Notes under the pieces: generated by a model
What the model saw: only the letters and a program-made list of their open reading frames with translations
Told to the model about the DNA's origin: nothing
The model's database searches: none
Assembly (NCBI GenBank): GCA_035765415.1
Contig: DASTXR010000054.1
Coordinates: 1-64,000, forward strand
Direction of reading: 5' to 3'
DNA: 64,000 nucleotides
Origin: CADEED01 sp035765415
Lineage (GTDB): Bacteria; Pseudomonadota; Gammaproteobacteria; Steroidobacterales; Steroidobacteraceae
Translations under genes and position numbers: made by a program
Shown: one piece after another, positions 33,845 to 41,305 of the stretch
Position numbering within the stretch: the stretch's first letter is position 1
Layout: each line of letters starts with the position of its first letter

Positions 33845-35185
33845 TCAGGCACCGCGCGCCGTCATTACACGGTCCCGCCGGCACTCCATCCAGTCGATCC
33901 GCGTCCACCGGTTTCGAGCCTGGGATCTCAGGATGAGGGCCAGCACGGCGAGTCCGGCTTCAATCGCCAACACGGTGATGAGGTCCAGTGGTTCCTGCAC
34001 GATGAAAATCGCCACCGCCATGAGCGTCAGCATGACGGCGACGGCTATCACGCTCTCGATCGAACGCAGGCCGCGCGTGATCATGAGGCCGAGGTAGGTA
34101 CTCAGAACCGTGCCCAGCGCCAGCAGCGGCACGCCGACCACGAGGAGCATTGCCGGAAATCCACTGAAGCTACCCACGAACAGCAGCACCAGGATCAAAG
34201 ACCCGAGCACGTAGGCGTTGTGGCGCCAGAACGATCGCTCCACTTGTGAGAACAGTTCGTCTCTCGACCAGTTGCCGCGCAACCAGAGCGCGCGGCTTCG
34301 GCTGGCGGCCTCCCCGGCAATGGCCCCGGTCACGGTGCTGAAGATCGTGAGGTAGAACAGCCAGATCGAGGTGAAGTCACCGACGAATCGCGTGGCGATG
34401 AGGACGGGCAGCACCTGCGAGGCGATCAGCAACCACGGATTCGATGTGCCTAACATGAGATCGAATTCGCGCCCGGCGGTACTGCGGCGCAAGCCCACAC
34501 GAGCGCCCGCGGGCCGCTGGCTGACACGCTGCTCCCTCCGCGCCTTGTAACGCGGCCACAGCAGGAACACAGCGCCAAACACGATCCAGATGACGGCGAT
34601 CTGCAGCAGGTTCCACGAAGCCGTCATGGTCAGGTCCTGAAGGTCCCGTGCCGGCGCGAACATCAGGATCGCGATCACCAGCAAGGCCTTGATGGAGCCG
34701 ATCGCGTTGGGCTCGTTGCTCATGAACCACATTGCGAGATACAGCCAGCCAGCGAACAGCATCACGGATGTAAATAGGATGAGTGCCATTTGCACGACGT
34801 ATTCGAGAGCGCCCGGATGCTTCACGATTTCCGAAAGGCTGGTGCTCATTCCGGAAAGGAATGCCGCCGGCGACAACACGCCGGCGGGTATCGCAACGAT
34901 GAGGGTAGTTAGGAACGCGCTCGCCAGTAGTTTGAAGCGTGCACCCGGCAGGATGCCGACGGCATGGCTGCGCGCGAGGCGCCCGACCATCAATGGCATC
35001 AATGAGCTGCCGAGAAAGAAGGCGAGGAGCCCGATCATGGCGATCCAGACGCTGTCGCCGGCGTGCGGCTGGGTCACCAGGATGGCGAAGCTGATCAGCA
35101 TGACCATCAGGCCGGCGATCGTGAGCACGCGCATCGCGAGCGTGCCCATGAAATATGAATAAACCAGCCGAAGCACCGCTTTCAT
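33845..35185 (-). CDS. ABC exporter permease (YtrC/ABC-2-like)
   Basis: A 446-aa membrane protein with about ten to twelve hydrophobic segments and no large soluble domain, probably the membrane half of the ATPase encoded just before it (4-base overlap, 35182-35185). The gene order GntR regulator, ATPase, permease is that of YtrA-type modules responding to cell-envelope antibiotics. The family is only loosely conserved and I rely on context and topology. Substrate unknown. Confidence 0.82.
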   Translation of the reverse strand: MKAVLRLVYSYFMGTLAMRVLTIAGLMVMLISFAILVTQPHAGDSVWIAMIGLLAFFLGSSLMPLMVGRLARSHAVGILPGARFKLLASAFLTTLIVAIPAGVLSPAAFLSGMSTSLSEIVKHPGALEYVVQMALILFTSVMLFAGWLYLAMWFMSNEPNAIGSIKALLVIAILMFAPARDLQDLTMTASWNLLQIAVIWIVFGAVFLLWPRYKARREQRVSQRPAGARVGLRRSTAGREFDLMLGTSNPWLLIASQVLPVLIATRFVGDFTSIWLFYLTIFSTVTGAIAGEAASRSRALWLRGNWSRDELFSQVERSFWRHNAYVLGSLILVLLFVGSFSGFPAMLLVVGVPLLALGTVLSTYLGLMITRGLRSIESVIAVAVMLTLMAVAIFIVQEPLDLITVLAIEAGLAVLALILRSQARNRWTRIDWMECRRDRVMTARGA

Positions 35186-36060
35186 CGGTGGAGCTCCACG
35201 AAGACTTCTTCGAGGCCGAGCGTCTCCACCTCGATCTGCACCGAGGCGCTCTTCTCCAGTGACTCCTGCGCTTCCGCCGTCCAGTCGCGCACCACGGCCG
35301 TCGCAAATGCGCCATCGCGGCGTACGTTGAGGACACCCGGAATCTCGAGCCGCGGGAGTTCCGCGCCCGAGCCGCGGATATGCAGGCGGACGATCGATTC
35401 CTTGAGTGAATCGAGATCGCCCTGCCAGTCGAGTCGGCCGTCCTTGAGGATCCAGATGCGGTTGGCGAGCCGCTCGATGTCCGACACGATGTGCGACGAG
35501 AACACGATGGATCGTTGTCCGTCCGCCGAGATTGTCAGGAGTTGTTCGAGGAACTGCCGGCGCGCAATCGGATCGAGACTGGCGACGGGCTCATCGAGGA
35601 TCAGCAGCTCCGGCTTGTGCCCGAACGCGAGCAGGATCGACAGCTTCTGCCGCTCGCCCACCGACATGCCCTTGATGCGCGCATTTACATTGACGCCCCA
35701 CTCTCCGCACAGGCGGTCGATGAGCTCGAAATCCCAGTGCGAATAGAACGACGCGATGACGCGCAGCTGATCGGCCACCGTGAGCTGGTCCAGCAGCTCA
35801 TCCTGTTGCGGAACGAAGCCGACGCGCGCTTTGATGTCACCGGGCAACTTCCGGCTTTCGTGTCCGAAGACGCGGATCGCTCCGGCCGTGGGCGCGGTGA
35901 ACCCCAGCATGATCTCGAGCAGCGTGGTCTTGCCCGCTCCGTTCTTGCCGAGCACGCCGATCACGTCACCCGGTGACACTCCGAATGAGACGTCCTGGAG
36001 TACCTGCTTCTGTCCGAAAGCCTTGCACAGGTTGGCGGCTTCGACGGCGGCGTTATTCAT
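35182..36060 (-). CDS. ABC transporter ATP-binding protein
   Basis: A 292-aa ATPase. Walker A is GKNGAGKTTLLE near residues 38-49, the signature is MSVGERQKL (an S-V-G-E variant of LSGGQ), and Walker B is LLILDEPVASLDP. Residues beyond 220 form a small C-terminal domain. It lies between the GntR regulator (8-base overlap) and the permease (4-base overlap), so the three are one operon and the pair should form an exporter. Confidence 0.95.
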   Translation of the reverse strand: MNNAAVEAANLCKAFGQKQVLQDVSFGVSPGDVIGVLGKNGAGKTTLLEIMLGFTAPTAGAIRVFGHESRKLPGDIKARVGFVPQQDELLDQLTVADQLRVIASFYSHWDFELIDRLCGEWGVNVNARIKGMSVGERQKLSILLAFGHKPELLILDEPVASLDPIARRQFLEQLLTISADGQRSIVFSSHIVSDIERLANRIWILKDGRLDWQGDLDSLKESIVRLHIRGSGAELPRLEIPGVLNVRRDGAFATAVVRDWTAEAQESLEKSASVQIEVETLGLEEVFVELHR

Positions 36061-36433
36061 CGTCCTGCTCCCATTCGCGACGTACGGCCTTCACCAGCTC
36101 CGCTTCGCTCAGTTCGAGTTGTTTGGCGGCGACCACGGTCTGCTCGACCAGCGGACCGATCTGCTGCAGCCGCTTTGGCAGCTGCGAATGATTTTTTGCC
36201 TGGCTGGCCACCGTCATGGGCCGGCCGCGATGCCGCTCGAGCAGCCCTTCGGTCTCGAGGATGCTGTAGGCGCGCGAAATGGTCATCGGGTTGATGGTGT
36301 GGCGCAGCGCGAGGTCGCGCACCGACGGCAGCGCCGTGCCCGGCGGAAGCTGCCCGCTCGCCACCATGCGCCTCACCTGCTCGAGGATCTGCCGGTAGAT
36401 CGGGATGCCGGATTGCGGATTGAGTATGAACAC
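36053..36433 (-). CDS. GntR-family (YtrA-type) regulator
   Basis: A 126-aa repressor with a winged helix at about residues 10-75 (PIYRQILEQVRRMVASGQLP, LPSVRDLALRHTINPMTISR, LLERHRGRPMTV) and only a short helical tail for dimerisation, as in the YtrA subfamily. The start is GTG. It heads the ABC operon, and the region just upstream carries nested inverted repeats (36452-36484) that are the likely operator for autoregulation. The inducer may be an antibiotic or other envelope stress, by analogy with the family. Confidence 0.92.
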   Translation of the reverse strand: MFILNPQSGIPIYRQILEQVRRMVASGQLPPGTALPSVRDLALRHTINPMTISRAYSILETEGLLERHRGRPMTVASQAKNHSQLPKRLQQIGPLVEQTVVAAKQLELSEAELVKAVRREWEQDDE

Positions 36434-36451
36434 GCGATACCCAGTGAACCT

Positions 36452-36484
36452 GTGTATCGAGACATTAATACACTTGGTGTCTCG
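36452..36484 (-). promoter_or_regulatory. Probable operator of the GntR regulator
   Basis: Nested inverted repeats upstream of the GntR start: GTGTAT (36452-36457) with ATACAC (36468-36473), spacer 10, and CGAGACA (36458-36464) with TGTCTCG (36478-36484), spacer 13. ACAC/GTGT (36470-36480) pairs again within it. YtrA-type repressors bind such dyads in their own promoter. Confidence 0.6.
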
Positions 36485-36499
36485 CTGTCGAGAACCGCG

Positions 36500-36922
36500 T
36501 CACGCCTTGCGTGGGTATCGCCTGCGCAGCGCGTCGATCGAGGCCTTCGCCAGCTTCCTGAGCACCGCACGGTCTATGTCATCGAGCGACTTTATGTACA
36601 GGCAACCCGCGCTGGCCTTGTGTTTGCCGAGCTTCGCTTCGAGACCTGTGGCTTCGCGACCGGGCGTGACATAGAGCACGAGCGCGCTCTTGCGCGGCGA
36701 GAAGCCGATGAGCGGCGCGTCCCCTTCGCGCCCGCTTTCATACACGTAGTGATAGGAGTCGAAGCCGACGATGCTCGCGCCCCACATCTTCGCGGGCTTG
36801 CCGGTGAGCTCCTTGAACAGCTTCATCAGCTCCAGGCTGTCTTTCAATTGCTGGCCCGTCGCCGCCTTTTTCAGGAACGCTGCGACACTGACTTTGGTCG
36901 GCTTGGTCTTGTTTTCAGCCAT
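36500..36922 (-). CDS. DUF1801 (YdhG-like) protein
   Basis: A 140-aa cytoplasmic protein of the DUF1801/YdhG fold. Recognisable parts are ELMKLFKELTGKPAKMWGAS, IVGFDSYHYVYESG, the FSPRKSALVLYV strand, and the C-terminal DIDRAVLRKLAKASIDAL. It starts inside the preceding membrane protein gene (52-base overlap in another frame), an unusually long overlap for this window. A Tetranectin- or DNA-repair-related role has not been shown for this family. Function unknown. Confidence 0.88.
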   Translation of the reverse strand: MAENKTKPTKVSVAAFLKKAATGQQLKDSLELMKLFKELTGKPAKMWGASIVGFDSYHYVYESGREGDAPLIGFSPRKSALVLYVTPGREATGLEAKLGKHKASAGCLYIKSLDDIDRAVLRKLAKASIDALRRRYPRKA

Positions 36923-37380
36923 AGCAGGACTCCCACAACTCCCAACGTAAGGCACATCCAGTGCAAGGTGCTCATCGACACGACGTAAAGGAACGGATTG
37001 GCGTCGCTCCACGGCGCGAACGGACGCATGTCGGCATGCATGATGCCGTCGAGAACGACGTGTGAATAGCTGCCGAGCAACGCGCCCACGACCACCGGTG
37101 CCAAGGTCAGTTGCTGCCACTCGAACCAGTCGGGCACGCGGACATTTCTCGCCAACCGGCGCATGGCCACGAACAGCGCAACGGTCATCGCCGTCACCAG
37201 CGCGGCTCCCACGAAGGTATGCAGGAAGCGATGGACGGGATAATGGCCGCGCAGCACGTTGTAGACGGACTCGCAGTCCGTGATGCAATTGGCGGCGACG
37301 AAGGCGATGAAGCTCACCCGGCGCGGCGACACCGCGTGAAACAGCACGCCGGGGCCGAAGTGGAATGGCGTGATGGGCAA
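36871..37380 (-). CDS. Integral membrane protein of the TPFHxGPG type
   Basis: A 169-aa inner-membrane protein with four helices. The N-terminus PITPFHFGPGVLFHA and the DCESVY plus HRFLHTFVGA motifs are conserved in a family usually annotated hypothetical or membrane hydrolase-like; the His and Asp residues could bind metal. The start is TTG (37380), with AGGA about 9 bases upstream, and lies one base after the acetyltransferase stop. It overlaps the following DUF1801 gene by 52 bases. Function unknown. Confidence 0.8.
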   Translation of the reverse strand: MPITPFHFGPGVLFHAVSPRRVSFIAFVAANCITDCESVYNVLRGHYPVHRFLHTFVGAALVTAMTVALFVAMRRLARNVRVPDWFEWQQLTLAPVVVGALLGSYSHVVLDGIMHADMRPFAPWSDANPFLYVVSMSTLHWMCLTLGVVGVLLWLKTRPSRPKSVSQRS

Positions 37381-37381
37381 A

Positions 37382-37852
37382 TCAAACGTCCTTGGCGTAG
37401 ACGATGAAGCCGAAATGTTTGGCCACCTTGTCGTACAGCGTGCGCCCCGGCGTGTTGGTGGTGTGTGTCTGCCAATACACGCGTTTGCTGCCCGCCTCTT
37501 TCGCTATTTCGTAGACGCGCTCGATGAGCGCGCGGCCGATTCCGTGGCCACGGTAGTCAGGCGCGGTGAACAGGTCCTGCAGGTAGCACAACGGCTCCAT
37601 GCGCGAAGTGCTGCGGTGATAGATGTAGTGACAGATGCCGACCACCTTGTGCTCGCGCTCGGCCACGATGCAATGCACCGGCTCGCTGGCGTCGAAGAAG
37701 CGCCGCCAGAGCGTGTCATTCATCTCTTCGGACAATGCCGTGGGGCCGGTGCGCTCGTAGAACGCGTTGTACTCATCCCAGAGAGGCCTCCACGCGTCGT
37801 AGTCCGCTGGTGTAACCGCACGGACCTTGATGGACGCTCGCTTTTTCGTCAT
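37382..37852 (-). CDS. GNAT-family N-acetyltransferase
   Basis: A 156-aa acetyltransferase. The acetyl-CoA loop is RGHGIGRALIERV in the second half, preceded by YLQDLFTAPDYRG, and the last strand YWQTHTTNTPGRTLYDKVA. This arrangement is typical of diamine/aminoglycoside-like small GNATs; the acceptor is unknown. The ATG at 37852 is taken; the frame runs further upstream but overlaps the neighbouring gene. Its start shares ATGA with the stop of the preceding gene (37849-37852), so translation is coupled. Confidence 0.93.
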   Translation of the reverse strand: MTKKRASIKVRAVTPADYDAWRPLWDEYNAFYERTGPTALSEEMNDTLWRRFFDASEPVHCIVAEREHKVVGICHYIYHRSTSRMEPLCYLQDLFTAPDYRGHGIGRALIERVYEIAKEAGSKRVYWQTHTTNTPGRTLYDKVAKHFGFIVYAKDV

Positions 37853-38193
37853 TTCTTCGCTTCTACCTTCGACCTGGATGCAGTGGAGTTCTCCGCGGGC
37901 ACCAGCTCGCCCACGCAGATCGGAAATTCGCCGTACAGCTCGTTCAATGCGCTTTCGAGCTTTGCATAGTCCCACTTCTTCGATCTGGCGAGCAGTTCGT
38001 CATGCCTCAACCACCACTGCTGCACGTTGCCGACGGTCCACGAATTCTTGATTCGCGACAACTGAAGCCCCTTCGACGTCTGGCCGGTTTCCGCAATGAT
38101 GTACACCTGGTCCGTGCATTGCGGTCCTTCCTCGCAGGCGCAGCCGGCCACCACCGGCGAGATGTTCAAGAACACCGCGGCCGCAGCTCCCAT
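37849..38193 (-). CDS. Small probably exported protein of unknown function
   Basis: A 114-aa protein with a weak signal-like N-terminus (AAAVFLNISPVVAGC) and four Cys in CACEEGPQC and PICVGE. The mature part has aromatic residues in VQQWWLRHDELL. No family is recognised. It is the first gene of a tightly packed run with the acetyltransferase, the TPFHxGPG protein and the DUF1801 gene. Its start has no strong Shine-Dalgarno, and a stop codon lies only four codons upstream in frame, so the ATG at 38193 is forced. It overlaps a signal-peptide ORF at 38166-38333 by 28 bases. Confidence 0.62.
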   Translation of the reverse strand: MGAAAAVFLNISPVVAGCACEEGPQCTDQVYIIAETGQTSKGLQLSRIKNSWTVGNVQQWWLRHDELLARSKKWDYAKLESALNELYGEFPICVGELVPAENSTASRSKVEAKK

Positions 38194-38333
38194 GCACGAC
38201 GTTCAATCTTCACGAGCTTGAGGCGTTGCGCTCGATGAGCCTCGCGCTGAGCCTGCGGCCCGGGCACCTGGGCACTCGCCGTGACTGCGAAGATGAATGA
38301 GACCGCGATGAAGAACGGGGAGATGGTTCGCAT
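38166..38333 (-). CDS. Possible small secreted protein, or the displaced 5' end of the next gene
   Basis: A 55-aa reading frame with AGGA nine bases before its ATG and a clean signal peptide (ISPFFIAVSFIFAVTASAQ) followed by a short basic tail. It overlaps the start of 37849-38193 in another frame. Either it is a real tiny exported protein coupled to that gene, or a frameshift has separated a signal peptide from the downstream body. Sequence alone cannot decide. Confidence 0.35.
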   Translation of the reverse strand: MRTISPFFIAVSFIFAVTASAQVPGPQAQREAHRAQRLKLVKIERRAWELRPRCS

Positions 38334-38478
38334 GTTCGTTGTCCTGCTGACCGATGCTATTGGCGTCGCACGCGTGCGTGCAAACACCTGTCTCCATTGA
38401 GCCTTTTTGCCGGGGAAAGGTTGATGGGACGCGACGATGGCGCCGCACGAAGTCGAATAGCCCTTGTCGGCCCCGAAT

Positions 38479-38497
38479 GGGAATGATTATCATCTGG
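38479..38497 (+). promoter_or_regulatory. Fur box upstream of the siderophore receptor
   Basis: Around 38488 the inner palindrome ATGAT-T-ATCAT is perfect, and the 19-base window matches 12 positions of the consensus GATAATGATAATCATTATC. It lies about 120 bases before the receptor start and divergently about 150 bases before the small secreted reading frame, so Fur-iron repression of the receptor is expected. Confidence 0.75.
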
Positions 38498-38619
38498 GCC
38501 GCAATTCGGGGCCGTAGGGCCCTCCCGGGACCAGCCAGTCACTCCTCCGGCCCTTAGGGCCTGAAGGCCGCCAGCCATCCCTTCTTATCTATGTGGCTTT
38601 GCCACAGAAGGACTTGGCC

Positions 38620-40758
38620 ATGCGGTTCAGAACTGCCTTGTTGTCTTTGGCGTGCCTCACCGGAACGCTCAGCACTGCGGCCTTCGCAGCCGAAACCGAA
38701 ACGTCCAGGGACGGGAAAACGCTGCCGACGATTCGCGTCGAAGCCACCGCGGAGGCCACCAGCACCGCGGCCAAACTACCGCTGTCCTTGCGCGAAACAC
38801 CGCAGTCCGTGACCGTCGTTACGCGCGAGCGCCTCGACGACCAGAACCTGCAGTCGCTGCACGAAGTGCTCGACAACACGCCCGGCATCTACAGCTACGC
38901 GTGGGACACCGAACGCGTGATATTCACCGCGCGCGGTTTCGTCGTCGACAACCTGATGTACGACGGCGTGCCGGCGGAAACCAATCCGGGCACCGAGTCG
39001 ATCGACGAGACGATCGACACCGCGATGTACGACCGGATCGAAATCGTCCGCGGCGCCACCGGCCTCATGACCGGCGCCGGCAGTCCCGCCGCGTCCATCA
39101 ACCTGTATCGCAAACATGCCGACAGCAAGGAGTTTGCATCGAGCCTCGGCCTCACCGTGGGCTCCTGGGACGACCATCGCCTGGACGTGGACCTATCTAC
39201 ACCGCTCACCGGTGACGGCAGCGTGCGTGCCCGCCTGGTCGGCGTGTACCAGGACACGGAGTCTTTCCAGGATCTCTACAACAAGGAGAAGACGGTGCTC
39301 TACGGCATCGTCGATGCCGACCTCTCCACGAACACCAGGCTTTCCGTCGGAGTCGACTACCAGGACAACCAGCCGAGCTCCAATACCTGGGGCTCGTTCC
39401 CGCTGTTCCTGGCCGATGGCTCGCCCGCGAACTGGCCGCGATCGGTGACCACGGCGACCGACTGGGCGTTCTGGGATCGCCAGACCACGTCGGCATTCGC
39501 GGAGCTCCAGCATTCCTTCGAAAACGGCTGGTCGCTGCGCAGCACGCTGAGCTGGCGCCGCTTCGAAGAAGACCTCGCCCTTTTCTATGTCTATGGATTC
39601 CCGGATCCCGAGACGGGCGAAGGACTCGAACCGTATGCGTATCGTAGCGACGGCAAGATCACCTCGCTCGCGCTCGATGTGCATGCCACCGGCGCCGTGA
39701 GCCTGTTCGGCCGCGAACACGAACTGGTCGTGGGCTACAACGGATCGAAGGCCGAGGCGTCGGGCAATGAATACGCGCACGGCGACCTGCCGGCAGTCGG
39801 CAATTTCTTCGAGTGGGATGGCACCTATCCATTGCCTGACTTCGATGCGACTGGCTACCTGCTCACCGACATCGACTCGCGCCAGAACGGCTTCTATGTC
39901 GCCGGACGTTTCGTGCTCGCCGACAGGCTCAAGGCCATTGCCGGAGCGCGCTACAGCACCTGGGAAACCGATCACTTCTACCTTTACGACTCGCCCGACG
40001 TGACGTTCCACGATGAATACGAGAAGGTCATCCCGTACGCCGGCCTGATTTTCGACATCAGCGAACACTATTCGGCGTTCGCCAGCTTCACGGAAATCTT
40101 CAAACCGCAGCTGACGCGCGATGCGGACAACCGCTACCTCGACCCCATCGATGGCAACAGCCTGGAGTTCGGCATCAAGGGCGAGCACTTCGATGAGCGC
40201 CTGAACACTGCGCTCACATTGTTTGAAACGAAGCAGGACAACGTGGCCACGCCGGCATTCGATGAAGATGGCAGCCCCATCATGCTCGAGGACGGGACGC
40301 AGGCTTCGATCGCCATCGATGGCACACGCACGCGAGGTTTCGAATTCGAAGCGTCGGGCGCTCTCGGTGAACGCTGGAACGCCTCGCTCGGCTGGACGCG
40401 TTATCTCATCGAGGACGCGGACGGCCTCGCCGTGCGCACGTTCGTGCCGCGCACGCTGGTGCGCGGATTCACGACGTGGCGGCCGGCTGCGCTCGAGAAG
40501 CTGACGCTGGGCGCCGGCGTCAACTGGCAGTCCGAGAGCTTCACGCAGGTAGGTGGCCCGGCGGGCGGAGTCCTGCTGCACCAGGGTGACGTGACGCAGA
40601 TCAGCCTCATGGCGCGCTACCAGTTCACGCCGGAGATTTCCGCGCAGTTGAACGGCAACAACCTGCTCGACGAGAAGTATTACGTGCTCGACAACTACGA
40701 CAACTCGCACTACGGCGAACCGGTGTCGGTCTCGGCGTCGTTGAATTGGCAGTTCTGA
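38620..40758 (+). CDS. TonB-dependent siderophore receptor
   Basis: A 712-aa outer-membrane receptor of the FhuE/FpvA/FoxA group. After a signal peptide ending AAFA-AET, it has a TonB-box region (TLPTIRVEATAE), the plug with PLSLRETPQSVTVVTRERL and IEIVRGATGLMTGAGSPAA, and a 22-strand barrel ending in the terminal Phe (SASLNWQF). The ATG at 38620 follows AGAAGGA at a good distance; a GTG nine codons earlier is the alternative. A Fur box sits upstream. It probably imports a ferric siderophore; which one cannot be told. No biosynthesis genes are near. Confidence 0.95.
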   Translation: MRFRTALLSLACLTGTLSTAAFAAETETSRDGKTLPTIRVEATAEATSTAAKLPLSLRETPQSVTVVTRERLDDQNLQSLHEVLDNTPGIYSYAWDTERVIFTARGFVVDNLMYDGVPAETNPGTESIDETIDTAMYDRIEIVRGATGLMTGAGSPAASINLYRKHADSKEFASSLGLTVGSWDDHRLDVDLSTPLTGDGSVRARLVGVYQDTESFQDLYNKEKTVLYGIVDADLSTNTRLSVGVDYQDNQPSSNTWGSFPLFLADGSPANWPRSVTTATDWAFWDRQTTSAFAELQHSFENGWSLRSTLSWRRFEEDLALFYVYGFPDPETGEGLEPYAYRSDGKITSLALDVHATGAVSLFGREHELVVGYNGSKAEASGNEYAHGDLPAVGNFFEWDGTYPLPDFDATGYLLTDIDSRQNGFYVAGRFVLADRLKAIAGARYSTWETDHFYLYDSPDVTFHDEYEKVIPYAGLIFDISEHYSAFASFTEIFKPQLTRDADNRYLDPIDGNSLEFGIKGEHFDERLNTALTLFETKQDNVATPAFDEDGSPIMLEDGTQASIAIDGTRTRGFEFEASGALGERWNASLGWTRYLIEDADGLAVRTFVPRTLVRGFTTWRPAALEKLTLGAGVNWQSESFTQVGGPAGGVLLHQGDVTQISLMARYQFTPEISAQLNGNNLLDEKYYVLDNYDNSHYGEPVSVSASLNWQF

Positions 40759-40918
40759 CATGGGAGCCCCGACGGCGGTTACTGCACCGCGTGACGCCCG
40801 ACGCGCCTAAAACGGGCACGTGTCGGTATCCCGGCGGTTCTGAGCGCCAGGCACTTGCGGCCGGCGGCGACGCTTCGTAACCTAGCGCCGCTGTCGGCAC
40901 TCGCCGGCTGGAGAATCC

Positions 40919-41185
40919 ATGGGTATTGCCGCTCCTCACAACCTGCGTCGCCCCGACGCGGGCATTCAGCGCCCCTTCGGTGTGCGCATCACGCTGAAAG
41001 CGGGCGATCCGTTCAAGAAACTGCTTGGCGCGGACTGGAACAAGACGCACTGGTACGGAACCGCGGCCGAACGCGATGCGGCGCTGATCGAGATGGCGCG
41101 CAAACACGAGTACTCGCGCCCCGGCGACAAACCCGCGCTGAAGTTCGACAAGGTCGAGAAGCTGCACGAATCGCGCGGCCTCTGA
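40919..41185 (+). CDS. Small conserved-looking basic protein, function unknown
   Basis: An 88-aa protein beginning MGIAAPHNLRR, rich in Lys and Arg, with WNKTHWYGTAAERDAALIEM near the middle and no signal peptide or membrane segment. The ATG lacks a strong Shine-Dalgarno. It is followed by a clear intrinsic terminator, which supports a real transcription unit. No family recognised; RNA or DNA binding is possible from composition only. Confidence 0.68.
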   Translation: MGIAAPHNLRRPDAGIQRPFGVRITLKAGDPFKKLLGADWNKTHWYGTAAERDAALIEMARKHEYSRPGDKPALKFDKVEKLHESRGL

Positions 41186-41218
41186 CGTGGCGCCACCTTA
41201 GTCTTAACAATTTGATTG

Positions 41219-41246
41219 ACGCCGCCGCTTCGGCGGCGTTTTCCGA
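41219..41246 (+). terminator. Intrinsic terminator after the small basic protein gene
   Basis: A 9-bp perfect stem (ACGCCGCCG, 41219-41227, with its complement 41231-41239) around CTT, followed by TTTTCC. Forty-four bases later 20 bases of the second half recur exactly (41271-41290), as a partial duplicate without the left arm. Confidence 0.85.
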
Positions 41247-41305
41247 AGTGGCCGTCAGGCCTGGCAATACGCTTCGGCGGCGTTTTCCGACGTCGGCGTC
41301 AGCCG

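Noticed and set aside
39193..40761. 522-codon frame antisense to the siderophore receptor
   Set aside because: Arg/Val/Glu-rich shadow of a certain receptor gene; no start signal.
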